Below are positions 24,308 through 36,388 of a stretch of DNA of 64,000 nucleotides, in pieces. The stretch's first letter is position 1. Each line of letters begins with the position of its first letter. Source of the stretch: Thinopyrum elongatum (lineage: Eukaryota; Streptophyta; Magnoliopsida; Poales; Poaceae); contig CM022300.1 of NCBI GenBank assembly GCA_011799875.1, positions 235,922,807 through 235,986,806 of the forward strand, read 5' to 3'. The notes under the pieces are model-generated. The model saw only the letters and a list, made by a program, of their open reading frames with translations. It was not told the DNA's origin and did not search any database. Both the position numbers and the translations under genes were made by a program.

Positions 24308-25120
24308 GTGCGGGAAGTCAATGCAGCGGAGCCATCGTCAGATGCATGTAGGCCCCTGAAGTGGTCCAACACGCCTATCATTTTCGACGCCGAGGATCAC
24401 CCTGATCGCACAACTGCGGTCAGGTGCTTGCCATTGTTGGTCTCACCAACAATTCGCAACCTCAAGCTGACGAAAATGCTAGTTGACGGTGGGGCCGGGC
24501 TAAACCTAATCTCACCGGATGTGCTCAAGAAGCTCCAAATTCCTGATGAGGACCTCGAAGAAACGGGTACGTTTCAAGGGGTCAATCTGGGAAGAACCGA
24601 GCCCAAGGGCAAGATTACGCTGCCGGTGACATTTGGTAGCGAGCTTAACTACAGGACCGAGAAGGTAGTGTTTGATGTCGCCAAGATCCCCATGTCATAC
24701 AATGGGATCCTTGGTCGGCCAGCGCTCGCTAAGTTTATGGCGGCATCACACTACGCATACAATGTTTTGAAGATGCCCGGGCCGTTGAGCGTCATCACTA
24801 TCCATTCCGATAAGAAGGATGCACTCATCTGTGCCGACCAACTTTACCGGGAAGCAGTTGCAGCACCTGCTGTCAAGGCATCTGCTCCTGCCGCTGGAAC
24901 TCCCGGGGGGAAGAAGAAGAAGACCGGCGAGAATCTTGGTGTGAACTCCGGTAAGCGCGCCTCCTCGGAGTGCTGCACTTCCGTCGAGGATGCTACAGAG
25001 AGTTCCACCGGCAAGAACAAGAGATCCAAGGCTGCCCCACCAGAGACCAAGAAGGTCCCCATTAGGGAGGATGGAACAGGAGGACCTTTCACCATAAGTT
25101 CCATCCTAGATGACAAATAG
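24308..25120 (+). pseudogene. Aspartic protease (element C)
   Basis: 270-codon frame continuous with gag. The active-site loop is MLVDGGAGLNLIS, with Asp60 as the catalytic residue, and the flap/hydrophobic strand ILGRPALAKF is near residue 138. DGG-A in place of DTG/DSG-A is common in plant Tat elements. It would cleave the Gag-Pol polyprotein. After the protease a lysine- and alanine-rich linker leads to RT across a single TAG at 25118-25120. The active site looks intact. Confidence 0.85.
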
Positions 25121-27163
25121 GAAAGCGCGCTCATTGCCTTCTTGCGGGCGAATGTCGACGTGTTTGCATGGCAACCGTCTGACATCCCCGGTGTTCCCAG
25201 GGAGGTAATTGAGCACCACCTTGTTGTCTGTCCTCGCGCGTGGCCAATCAAGCAGAGGGTCAGGAAGCAAGCCTTGGAGCGGCAAGAATTCATTGCCGAG
25301 GAAATCCGAAAGCTGGAGGCGGCAGGATTGGTTAGAGGAGTGCTTCATCCTACCTGGTTGGCCAATCCGGTTGTGGTGCGCAAGGCAAATGGGAAATGGA
25401 GGCTTTGTATCGATTATACAGATATCAATAAAGGCTGTCCAAAAGATCCCTTTCCCTTGCCGCGCATCGACCAGATTGTGGACTCCACCGCTGGTTGTGA
25501 TCTCCTGTACTTCCTTGATGCCTATTCAGGGTATCATCAGATTTTCATGGCGAAAGAAGATGAAGAGAAGACCGCATTTATCACCCCATGTGGTACGTAT
25601 TGTTTTATACGAATGCCTTTCGGGTTGAAAAGTGCTGGTTCTACATTTGCGAGAGCAGTCCAAATCGGTTTTGAGCCTCAACTCCATAGAAATATGGAGG
25701 CGTACATGGATGATATAGTGGTCAAAACCAAGGACAAAGCGACGCTCATACAAGATTTAGAAGAAACATTTGCAAATCTACGCAAGATCAACTTAAAGCT
25801 CAATCCTGAGAAGTGCGTGTTCGGTGTTCCTTCCGGCAAGCTCCTCGGATTCTTTCTATCTTGCCGGGGAATCGAAGCGAACCCCGACAAGATCAAAGCT
25901 ATTGAGCAGATTGAAGCGCCAAGACGCGTCAAGGATGTGCGTCGTCTTGCTGGCTGTGTTGCTGCCCTAAGCAGGTTTATTTCCAAATCTGCTGAGTGCG
26001 CCCTGCCCTTTTTCAAAATTTTGAAGAAGGCAGGTCCAATGAAATGGACTCCGGAGGTGAAGGCTGCGCTGCAAGATTTGAAGAAATACCTTTCCACTCC
26101 GCCGACGCTAGTCGCGCCTAAACCACAAGAGCCGTTGCTGCTGTATCTGGCAGCGACAAATCAAGTGGTTAGTGCTGCGTTAGTGGCGCAGAGAGAAGCT
26201 GATGGGGAAGCAACACCAGCGGCAGGACCGTCAGGTGACGCGGTAGGATCTTCCCCGGCAAGGATTGATCCCGGCAAGACAAGATCTGTGCAGTCAGAAG
26301 AACTATTGCAGAAGATAAAGGTGGTGCAGCGCCCAGTTTATTTTGTTAGCTCTCTTTTACAAGGAGCTAGGTCAAGATATTCTGGTGTGCAGAAGTTGCT
26401 TTTCGGCCTCCTTATGGCCTCGAGGAAGCTGCGCCATTATTTTCAAGCACATGAAATCACCGTCGTCACTCGCTTTCCGTTGCAACGGATCTTGCGAAAT
26501 CCAGAAGCAACCGGCAGGATCATGGAGTGGGCGTTGGAGTTGTCAAGCTTTAGCCTCAAGTTTGAAAGCACTTCGACAATTCAAAGTAGGGCCTTGGCAG
26601 AGTTCGTTGCTGAATGGACCCCAATGCCAGACGAAGAGGTTCAAGAAACAACTCTCCCCGGCAAGGAAATTGACCAGCAATGGGTTATGTACTTTGACGG
26701 GGCTTTTTCGCTGCAAGGCGCCGGTGCTGGCGTGCTGCTTGTCACACCCACCGGAGAGCACCTCCAGTACGTAGTCCAAATGCATTTTCCCCGGGAGAGA
26801 TCAACCAACAACACAGCAGAATACGAGGGTTGGCTTGGCGGTCTTAGGATCGCGGCAGACCTTGGTATCAAGAAGCTCATCATCAGAGGCGATTCACAGC
26901 TTGTCGTTACGCAAGTTAACAAGAATTATCAGAGTCCATTGATGCAAGCCTACGTGGATGAACTGAGAAAAATGGAAGAGCACTTTGACGGTCTGCAAAT
27001 GGAGCACATCCCTCGTGACGAGAACAGTGTTGCTGACGACCTGTCAAAGCGTGCCGCGCTCAAGTTGCCTATGGAACCAGGAACTTTTGTGCTCCAATTG
27101 ACTCAACCATCCGTAGCGCCATCAGTGCGGCAAGAAAAGAGAGGAAAGTTGAATTCTGGTTAG
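25121..27163 (+). pseudogene. Reverse transcriptase with two RNase H domains (element C)
   Basis: 673-codon frame, open from 25121. RT motif A is FLDAYSG (Asp126) and the catalytic box YMDD is at residues 188-191. The first RNase H (about 330-440) is degenerate: the strand expected to carry the first Asp reads LLLYLAATNQV. A second, archaeal-type RNase H follows at about 512-640, with Asp519 in YFDGAFS, Glu560/562 in NNTAEYE, Asp584 in RGDSQL and an Asp near 632 in SVADDLS. This dual arrangement is the hallmark of the Tat lineage. A TAG at 27161-27163 separates it from integrase in the same frame. All RT and second RNase H residues appear intact. Confidence 0.9.
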
Positions 27164-28573
27164 TACTTCCCGGCAGAGCTCCCGGGAGCCGCCGGCAAGG
27201 AAGTTGCCAGGATCGACGACATGCCTGCCGGGGAACAACATGCTCCAGCAGGGGCTCAGGCCCTTGCCGTCGAGACAAACATTCCCCCGGCGGTGGAGAT
27301 GCCTTTAGTCCTAGTTGTCGAGCCCCAGGCTCCAGCATGGGCGCAGCACATTGTCCATTTCCTTCAAACAGGAGAACTCCCGGAGGAACAGGAAGAAGCG
27401 GAAAGAGTAGCCTGTCGGTCAGTTATGTACAAGTTCGTCGATGACGTCCTGTACAGAAAGAGACCAAACAGTGTGAAATTGAAGTGCATTCCTCGGGGGG
27501 ATGGACTAGAGCTGTTGGCAGAAATACATGGAGGCATATGTGGCTCTCACATAGGATCAAGAGCACTTGCCGAGAAAGCATTCCGGCAATGTTTCTTTTG
27601 GCCCACCGCTCTCCAGGATGCAACTGCACTAGTAACCAAGTGTGAAGCGTGCCAGTTTCATTCGAAGAAATCGAATCAACCAGCTCATGCTCTTCAGACA
27701 ATCCCTCTCTCCTGGCCATTTTCGGTCTGGGGGCTCGACATACTGGGCCCTTTCCCCCGTGCTACCGGGGGCTTTGAGTACTTGTACATTGCTATCGACA
27801 AGTTCACAAAGTGGCCGGAAGTGGAAGCAGTGAGGAAGGTGACAGCACAATCAGCCGTCAAGTTCTTTAAAGGGATAGTTTGCCGTTTCGGTGTGCCTAA
27901 CAGGATCATCACCGACAACGGCACGCAATTCACAAGTCGCACCTTCATGCAGTACGTCCAAGACCTTGGCGGCAAAATTTGTTTTGCCTCTGTTACTCAC
28001 CCCAGAAGCAACAGCCAAGCGGAGAGGGCCAATGCTGAAGTGCTGCGCGGTCTCAGGACCGGAACCTTTGACAGGCTGAAAAATTATGGAAGACGCTGGA
28101 TTGATGAGTTGCCGGTGGTTCTTTGGTCATTCAGAACGACACCAAATCAAGCCACCGGCCAAACACCCTTCGCTCTGGTCTACGGAGCGGAAGTAGTTCT
28201 CCCCACGGAACTCACGTACGGATCACCTCGAGTGCTCGCTTATGATGAGCTTGAGCAAGAGCAACTGCGCCAAGATGACGCTGTGCTCCTCGAGGAGAAT
28301 CGTCTTCTGGCTACTGTGCGAGCTGCACGCTACCAGCAAGCTTTGCGCCGCTACCATAGCCGCAAAGTTCATGCCCGAAGCCTTGAGGAAGGCGACCTTG
28401 TTCTTTGGCGGATTCAATCCGCCAAGAATTCAAACAAGTTGACGCCAAAGTGGGAAGGCCCTTATCGGGTAGTACGAGTCACCAGGCCCAGCGCTGTCCG
28501 CTTGGAGACTGAAGATGGCGTTCCAGTGAGCAATTCCTGGAATATCGAACATCTTCGCAAGTTCTACCCGTAA
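27164..28573 (+). pseudogene. Integrase (element C)
   Basis: 450-codon frame from the ATG at 27221, in the gag-pol frame. The HHCC zinc site is at about residues 103-144 (HGGICGSH, then CEACQ). The DDE triad is complete: Asp173 in GLDILGPF, Asp232 in ITDNGTQF and Glu268 in SQAERAN, 35 residues apart as in DD35E. The C-terminal GPYRVV module is at about residue 418 and there is no chromodomain. Pol ends at TAA 28571-28573, five bases before a 24-bp perfect palindrome. It looks catalytically complete, but upstream stops prevent its synthesis as Gag-Pol. Confidence 0.9.
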
Positions 28574-28578
28574 GGCGC

Positions 28579-28602
28579 GGTTGCCGGGGGCCCCCGGCAA
28601 CC
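28579..28602. repeat. 24-bp perfect palindrome after the pol stop
   Basis: Bases 28579-28602 equal their own reverse complement, with core TTGCCGGGGGCCCCCGGCAA. It begins five bases after the pol stop codon. It combines two copies of the motif dispersed through C, in opposite orientation. Confidence 0.9.
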
Positions 28603-29370
28603 ACTCTTTTGTACAAGTCTTGCTGGCGAGGCATATGATCCTTTGTACAAAGCCAGGCGCAGACCCTGAGCACAAGTGAATAAATTTAAGTGTTGTGCAT
28701 TCCCTTATTGATTTCCATGTTCATATTTATATATGCATGTTTGTCTAAGATGTTGTATGACACCTACTCCTGGTAAGTTCTAACGAACCGCCAAGGTTTC
28801 ATATCTTTATTTTCTCTTCTTTCTTTTTCTTAAAAGACAGAAGGATTCCTCGCGTGCACATTTGCCGGGGGGGGGGGGAAGGGAGATATGAGTACCAGTT
28901 GGCGACGTTTGGAATCGACGCTTACCGGAGGAAGGACAGTGACAGAAAGCTAAGTTCTAAAAACTTAGAACAAGTTTCCTTTATTGCAAAGTTATTTCCT
29001 TGGACGATTCCGACTCTTGTATGGAAAATCTGCATGCGAAGGAACCCTTGTTGTAATCAGTTGCGCCCTTATTTTGTTTCGAGTCCGCTCAATGATTTAA
29101 GTGGCTGCACTGAGAACGCCAAGGAGTCTTGCCGTCCGCTGCGCCTCCAGCAGGCTGCTGAAGTCTCGCACCCGGCGCTCGCGGCAGGTTGCGCGCCGGC
29201 AAGTTTTTCAGTAAGCGTAGGGTGAAATCCATACGCAAAGGGATCAGACAAGGAAAATAGCAAGCATGTACCCAAACATAAGCAAGTTATATTACATTAA
29301 TGAGTTGCCGCAATTCTAACTTGAGGCTTAATTGTCTTTGACATGGAATGACGACGGCAAGAAAAGGTGG
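28603..29370. other. Spacer between pol and the antisense gene in element C
   Basis: Non-coding: an AT-rich stretch (28680-28840), a run of 12 G at 28867-28878 and mixed sequence. The two genes converge here, so poly(A) signals for both may lie in it; none is certain. Confidence 0.5.
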
Positions 29371-29375
29371 AGCAG

Positions 29376-32300
29376 TTAATCTCTGCGCTGGCCTTCGATC
29401 CTTTTGATGGATTCCACCTTCTCAAGGATAGGCGCGACGAGCTCTTCGAGCGCCTCGAGATTTGCGTCTTTTGGCAGATGGCCAAGCGCATTGGAGAGGT
29501 CGATGCCAGGATTGTGGTGCACCACCTTGATAAGCACTTTGCGGAGGACGGCCCGGCAAATTCGGCGGGTCTCGTTGGCCAATTGAGCCGCCCGGTTAGA
29601 CTAGAGCAACTTCAGGGCATCAATGATGCTCTCGAAGAACATCGTCAACCTGGCACTCGAAGATATCCTTTCCTCGGTAGAATACCTGAAGTTCGACAGG
29701 CCCATGGCTGACAGTTCTGCTGTAAGCTTCTCCGCAACGTTGATGAGACGTCCAGTCTAGATCTCCACCCCCTTTTCGTAATCGATTTGGGCAGCGGCAG
29801 CGCTCTTGAGCAGGCTCCTCTCTCCCTGGAGATCTTTGAGTAGAGCCTTCTCGCGGGCCCTGCCGGCCTCGAGGGACTTCTGCAACATGGTCAGCTTCAA
29901 CTCGAGAACGGCAATGGCTTCATTTGCTGAAGGGAGCTGCTTGGTCTTGTTAGACATGGCAACTTGCATCTCCGCCAAGGTGTGGAGGGTTTTTTTCCCT
30001 GTCACCTTTGAGCGTTGAGAGCTCCTTGCCGTGTTCTTCAAGATCCGCTTCCAGCTTCTTGACTTTGTCGCCCAGCTCATTCTTGGCGGCCTCTGTAGCC
30101 TCGGCAGCATCGATGGCCTCCTTGAGCTTGCCGGCATGATCTGCAGTTAGAGCTCCGAGCGCCTCTTTGTGCTTCTGTTCCAGCTCCTGGGTCCGCCGCG
30201 CGACAAGCTTCTCGATATCTTCATCTTTGCTGCGAAGCTTGGCGGCGAGCGCCTGCTCACGTGCGGTGAGGTCTTCCTCGTGAGCATCGAGCGCAACGCG
30301 ACGCCCCGTCAGGAGAGCATCTTCAGCAGCAATTCTCTGCGTAGCTTCATCCTGCGCCTTCTCCATGTCAGATTGTTTCAGGAGGATTTTTGTCCACTGC
30401 TGGCTCACTTGTTCTCGGCCAGCAGTCAACTCTTGGAGGGCCTCGGCGTACCAGACTTGCATTTGTTTGATGCGCCTTTGAAAATCTGCTTCGGCCGCCT
30501 CGACAACTGCCATTCTGGAATCCGCTTTCTCTTTCCGGGCGCGGTGGAGAGCCTGGAGCTTGCGGAAGTTTTCGCCCGTGGCCTGAAGGAGCTGATCCTC
30601 TTTAGACTTGCCGTTGCTAGTGCTTGGGTCATCAACAACCTCGAGCCCGGCAGCAGCAATGATTTCCTCGTCGAAGACTTCCCCTTCGGTCGGTGCCCCA
30701 ATGCTTTCCGTCCCCGGCAAGTTGACAAACAGGTTCTCGCCAACTTTGAGATATTTGCTGGATGAGGGGCCTTTAGATGTTGACGGTTGATCCTCAACAA
30801 CTGCCTCACTAGTGGCAGGGGGCTCCGTGGCCGGCGCAGCGCCTGGCGCTCCTGCGGCAGGAATGCCGTCAGTACGGTCATCGGCCTCCTTGCCATCCTC
30901 TCCGGCAGGCTCTTTGGCGGGTTCCTCCTGCATAGTCTCGGCGGCCTCGACAGTGGCATCTTTGGCGGCCTCGCTGGCGGCGATCCTGTCTGCCTCGGCA
31001 GCGGCGTCCCTGGCGGTCTCCTCGATGACAACATCGACGTCCATGTGTTCCATCACAGGAAACTCTGGAGGACGAAGGAGGGAGACAGAATAAGATCAAG
31101 ATCGAAGTTCGAAGGGACCAAAGAAAAAGAGATAAAGGGAAGAATAGCAAGCGCACTAAGGCAATCAGTTACCTGCGTCGAGCTGTTGAGAGGTGGCCTC
31201 GCCCCTCCCGGCAACCTCGGTTGCCGGGGGAGGGTTGCCGGTGCCCATGCTTGCCGGCTCCTCCTCAATCAAGATGGGCTCGTCGATAGGATCCCTTGCC
31301 GGGGATGCGCTTGTGGGCGGCGTGGTTGATGGAGGTGGCACGACGGGAGCGTCTTCAAATAACTCTCCTTGTTGCTGTTCTTCTCCTGCAAGCCCAGAGA
31401 TATCAGTGGCAAGAATAAAAACCTCAGTGCCCGACAACGAAAAAAAGAGCAACAAACTTACGCTGGCGGCTGCGCTGGGGGCTGTGCTGGGGACTGCGTT
31501 GAGGGCTGAGCTCCGGGCTGACGATGACAGTTTCTGGCACGCTCGTGGAGCCTGCCGGGGGCTCGTCGCCCATGGAAGTCTTTGTCCTCTTCGTCATCCT
31601 CTCCAGCAAGGTTTCTGCATCACTGCAGAAACAATACAAGCAAGTCAGTAAGATTGATCCAAGATTGGAAGATAAAGGCTGTGGCAAGGTACTCACTCTT
31701 CCTCTTCTCGCTCCGGACTAAAGCCGGAGATGTTGAATTCGGCCTCCGTTGCGATGTCTGAGTGGGGAGGAGGAGGAGGGGTCCTAGGTCGCTTGGCTGT
31801 GGCAGGCGCCGGGGGTTGGCACGTTTCCGTCACCTCAGTTTCCTGTGCGGTAGTGCGAGACACCCCTGTCGCCCCAGCAGTTGCCGCTGGTGTGGGTCTC
31901 GCGCGCCGCGCAGGTTGCTGTCGAACCCCTTGCCGCGGCGCAGTCTTGCCCGCCACTTTCTTGCCGGGAGCCTCGCTGCTCGATGAAGGTTGGTTTTCCG
32001 GGATGCCAGACGCAATCTTTCGAAGCACACGCTTTGTCTTCTTCGGGGCTAGGAGCTCTTCTTGCGGTTCTTCTTTAGCCGTGTCCTCGTCGGACGAGCT
32101 CTCAGCGGCAGTGCTGCCCTGTTCCCCCGCAGCTTTATCCTTCTCGGCAGGATCTTTCTCCACCACTACCTCTGCATCGCTGGTTTCCCATTCTGCGAAG
32201 CCGACGCTGCCGGCCTCCGCGGCAAGATTTGCCTCCTCCGCCCTGGTGGCGATGTATGCCACCTCTTCGTCGGTGGTGGCTCGGAGCAAGTCTGCTTCTT

Positions 32301-33354
32301 CCCGGACGGCCCTCTACTTCAAGTTATCAAAGAACTTCTGTGCATCTTCCTCGGATGGCTCGACCCATGCAACGTCAAGACCGTGGGCGTTGAACATCGG
32401 CATGAAGGCGATGATTGATCCCAGAGCAAAGTTGTTGCACAGAGGGACAATCCTTGCCGGCAACCGATGCTTGTCGTCGCGCTGGAACAACTTTTGGCGG
32501 AGGGAGCCAAGTTGCATGGTAGTCAAATTGTTGTTCAATCCAGGGCGCAGCCTCATGATGTCCGCTACGTTCCGGTACTCCCAAGCTGGTCTTCCCCTGT
32601 TCTGTAGCGGGGCGATGCGGCGACGGAGGAAATCGAAGCCGATCATCTCCATAGTGGGCCCGACGGCTTTCAGGCGAAGGATCCTGGTGGTGGCGATTGT
32701 GAGCCTCTCGTCCTCCGCGGCAAGGCCGCTCCAATTGCTGCCTCGGTCCGCCTTCTGTCGTCGAGGCAAACAGAACGGATGAGGATCTGCTTCCTTGATC
32801 CAGCACCACTCAGACCGCCATTCGTCCCACTTCTCCCGGTAGACTCCCTCTGGGTATATCTCCTTATTCTAGGCCCGTGGAATCCAGGCGATAGAACCAG
32901 AAAGGGCCTCCCCCTTTTGCATGCGAGGAATAAAATAATGGCGGAAGAGGGCTGTATTGGGAACTACTCCGACAAAATTTTCGCAAAGATGAGCGAAGAC
33001 AGACATACACATTACGGCGTTTGGCGTGAAGTCAAGAAGATGGAAGCCGTATGTGTACATGATGTCATTGAAGAAGTCAGAAAAGGGAGGACAGAGCCCG
33101 CAATAGAAATATGCGACGAAAAAGGGGTATCTGTCCGACCCACTCTTGGAGCAAGAACCTGGAATCACGCGAGTGGCGGGGTGGGCTTGCGTCTCCCTCG
33201 CCCACATACACTGGTACCGCCTCTTCAAAGCTTCCGCATCAAGCGATGGGGCGAAGACGACGTACTTCTTCCGCATCTTCACCAGTTCGCTCTCTGAGAC
33301 ATCAGCTTTTGCCTCCTTGCCTTTGCCTTTGCCTTTGCTGGTCTTGGGCGGCAT
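29376..33354 (-). pseudogene. Antisense spliced gene (aORF) of element C
   Basis: On the minus strand from ATG 33354 (MPPKTSKGKG). Exon 1 is 33354-31697, with in-frame TAG at 32869-32871 and 32314-32316. Canonical introns are at 31623-31696 (74 bp), 31386-31461 (76 bp) and 31065-31172 (108 bp). The last exon runs to about 29376 with a frameshift near 29990. Exon 1 has the conserved core YCGLCPPFSDFFNDIMYTYG, then FHLLDFTPN and AHLCENFVGV, matching element D. It ends acidic and proline-rich. The last exon is a long coiled coil (about 30840-29760) and then a C-terminal domain (ALGHLPKD). Probable Transposase_28-type domain, from memory. Function unknown; no catalytic motif seen. Confidence 0.75.
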
Positions 33355-33504
33355 GGCGACTGCAAGAGCGGAAGCCGGGGATGGAGCGGGCGTGGAGGCG
33401 GCGAGCGAAAGAGGGCAGGCTTTGCTCTGAGCTCGAAGGAAGGAAAGCAATGGCGACGCCCAGATCGAGAAGAAAAGGGGGGTAAATAGGCTTGTGCCTC
33501 TGCG

Positions 33505-33525
33505 GCTTCTCCTTTTTATGGGGAA
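33505..33525 (-). promoter_or_regulatory. TATA-like box of the C antisense gene
   Basis: The minus strand reads CCCCATAAAAAGGAG (core at 33513-33520), about 160 bp upstream of ATG 33354. D has CCCCATAAAGAGG at 52785-52797, about 150 bp upstream of its ATG. Confidence 0.55.
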
Positions 33526-33739
33526 GGAGCGGGGCCGCCTCTTTTACTCCCCAATGTGAATGCGCCTCTGCGGGCGCGTTGCAGTTGCAGCTTTTGAGGC
33601 ATGCTTCCCATGTCGCGCATTCGGCGCGCGTAGTGGGGGGCACAGTAAACAGGATATTTACGAGCAGTTAATCCCCTGCCACGTGTGCCCGTGCACTGTT
33701 TGGGCCTAGCCCAACAACGCCTCGCACTTGTGTATGGCC

Positions 33740-33755
33740 TAGGCCCGGGGGCTCC
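33740..33755 (+). other. Polypurine tract of element C
   Basis: AGGCCCGGGGGCTCC directly before the 3' LTR TGTCAGTGTAC. The same GGCCCGGGGGCTTC (D) and GGCCCGGGAGTTTC (E) stand at equivalent positions. Confidence 0.6.
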
Positions 33756-34577
33756 TGTCAGTGTACTAAGTATTGGGCCATTAGTACCCCGTACTTGTGC
33801 ACGGGCAGTTGAAGCCATACTCGCGGCAAGGCTTGTCGGGGAACAGTTCAAGGTTGACTTAGGCCATCAGGGAAATTCTCAAGTCAAAGATATGAGGATC
33901 AGCAAATAAGAAGAGCTGGAATCCGAAGGCCAACTTCCCCGGCAAGATCTTGCCGGGGTGGCCTACAGCGCCAGGAAAGGCTCGGTTCCCGGCAAGGCTC
34001 GGTGCCCGGCAAGGTTTTGTCGTTGTGCCACCGCTCTAGCACAGTAACAAGCCCGACATTCTGGGTCCTTCTTTGGATGCGTGGTGGCGCGCCAATGGAG
34101 GAGAGCTTAAGCGGTGCTGATGGGATGGCCCCTTTTTCCATCCTCGAGAATGTGAGGACACCTAAACGGACACCTCACGGTGCATTAAATGCGTTCGTCC
34201 TAATCCGTCAGGGGTTAGGTATGATGACCCTGTAGCTACTTTACACCTCAATGTATGTACATTTTGCCACTGTGGTGACCCCTTTGTGGTATAAAAGGAG
34301 GCCCAAGGCAACTGCTACAGGGGAGGATGATCTTCTGGCCCATTTTGCATGCGTAGCTGCTCTTTGAATGTACTATTCATTGTGAGCGCTCCTGGAGCCT
34401 GGGCTCAAGAACACTAATAATAACACAAGGCAGGAGTAGGGTTTTACGCTGATCAGCGGCCCGAACCTGGGTAAAATCTCCCTGCGTCGATCGTTGGTTC
34501 TGCTCTTTGCGCATACCTCTCCCCCCGCCGAATCGTAAAGGGGTCCCTTAGGATCCCATAGGTGTCGCACGCCGACA
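33756..34577 (+). repeat. 3' LTR of element C (822 bp)
   Basis: TGTCAGTGTAC...CACGCCGACA. TATAAAAG at 34290-34297. Has a 22-bp palindrome at 33937-33958 and two 17-bp units where the 5' LTR has three. Confidence 0.9.
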
Positions 34578-34582
34578 GAATT
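34578..34582. repeat. Target-site duplication of element C (right)
   Basis: GAATT, identical to 21294-21298. Confidence 0.95.
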
Positions 34583-36388
34583 CTTCTATGTCAACCGCCA
34601 AACAGAGTTTACCGATGGCCCCAATCTAGAACTCGATGGAGTCTCAATCCAGAGATGGAGAGATGGCTGTTTTCCTCCAGTCACCCTTCCAAGTCACCCC
34701 AAAGGATGGATTAAGACTTGGTTCTACTGCAAAAACACACCTCCAGTTGGTGAGAACCCCATGCCGGGTTACAGACCTGAACGTCTTCCTATGAATTTTG
34801 ACATCCCGAGCTGGTTCATTCCATAAGAGCATGCTCAAACCGCCCCTGCGTACTCCAAACTCAGGGCCTTGTTAGTTAATGGCTTAACTGGGGTTGATCT
34901 AACCCAATGCTGGGTGTCCTGGAAGATCCTACCATTAAGCCGCCGCAACAGTTTGATGTACAATTATTCTGGCAGGTCAGACGACTCTCAACGATATAGC
35001 AACATTAACTTGGACGCTGATGAAATAAATAAAATTGTGAAGAAATTACTCGGAGAGCCTCAAGACGCCTGCAACAAAGTGGGGCTAAATCCTTTTTATA
35101 CTCTTAACCCGGCACCTCCGGTAAGTATACTCATAGCTATTTATCCGGATTATCAATCTTTATATATCCGATGTTCACTTGTTGATCTTGTTGAAACTAT
35201 GCAGGCCGACACTCCCTTCTGGAAGAGGAAGATAACCCAAGCCAGCAAGACAAAAACTATGCCGGCTCAAAAGAAGAACAAAGCTGCTGCTGTGAATGAG
35301 CCGGTTGCTAGGGGCGGGTCACCAGCAACTGACAACCAGTCAGAGGTAGAACTTGATTCCCTTGGCCGCCTCTTTATTGAACTCGCTGACGCTTCTTACT
35401 CTCAGGGTGATGCTGCCACAAGCCGGGCTAGTGATGTTGAGGTAATTTCCATCTCTTCCGGCTCAGAATCCTTGTCTCCAGAGAAAACTAGGCGGGTCGT
35501 TTGAAAAGTAAGATTTTGTCATCCCGACGCTCATTTAGATCCGAACTTTTTGAAGAAAACTCAGCATGAGTCAAGGCACCAAACTCGGAGTGGCGGCTCT
35601 GGAGATCTGGTAGCCAGGTTATCCCATGAACCATCTGCACATAAACATCGTAACGAGGTGTCACACAGTCCAACTCCTTGTCTTCCACAAGCCGGCCTTA
35701 TCAGGCAACATCTTAACCCTTCTGATTCTAATTATCAGGAGTCGCCACCATCCTCAGGAGACTCATCTTCCACTCATCTGCCATCTTTAATCTTAAACCC
35801 CGAGTAAGAAATTTTACTAACTTTGGGCGGCTTGATATAATTATTAGCATGTGTTTTTGAATACGCCATCTTGAATACAGGACCAAAGCTAAGAGCAAGA
35901 AAAGAAAAGTGGGCGAGTCTTCAATAGACCTAGATATTCCTGAGTCGGAGGATCAGGCCTTAGAGGCCCCTGAGGCCCATGCTGATGTTCCTGAAGATCA
36001 TCATGACAGTCAAGTTGAGTTACCGCAGCAAAATGAACCGGCCGGAATTGAAACCATGGATGCCGAGCTTAACCTGGCGGATGACCTTAACCCACCAAGT
36101 ACTGCTCTAGCTCTGAGTCCCACCAAGGCGGCTCAAGACATTCTTCCTGAGAAGAATAATGATGAAGTTACCAATATGGGTGAAGCTTTTAAACCTCCAG
36201 AAACCTCCAATGTGCTCACCAAGACTAGAACCAAGACGCCCTTGTCTGAAAAGGGAAAAACCAAACTTGGCATACTGAGTTATGAGGAGTTCAGCACAGA
36301 GGAGCTACATGCAGGCTATCTGAGCCACCTCTCTATGAGCCGGGATCTGGAAGCCGGCCTGGTCAACATGATGAACAAAAAATATGAG

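Larger units (their letters stand above)
21299..34577 (+). mobile_element. Element C: full-length Tat-lineage element, nested in A
   Basis: 13,279 bp with an exact GAATT duplication. Plus strand: 5' LTR (21299-22135), leader, gag, protease, RT, RNase H, second RNase H, integrase. On the minus strand, between pol and the 3' LTR (33756-34577), is an antisense gene with three canonical introns. I count about 24 substitutions plus a 17-bp unit difference between the LTRs by eye (about 3 percent), the youngest in the window. At the often-used rate of 1.3e-8 per site per year that is on the order of one million years (inference). Confidence 0.9.

Noticed and set aside
28867..28878. Run of 12 G, and the 16-C run at 54490-54505
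   Set aside because: Simple homopolymers, likely slippage or sequencing-sensitive; only noted because the C run shifts the D frame.
31730..32782. 350-codon plus-strand frame opposite the antisense gene of C
   Set aside because: Shadow frame; the minus strand carries the conserved, intron-containing gene that matches D.
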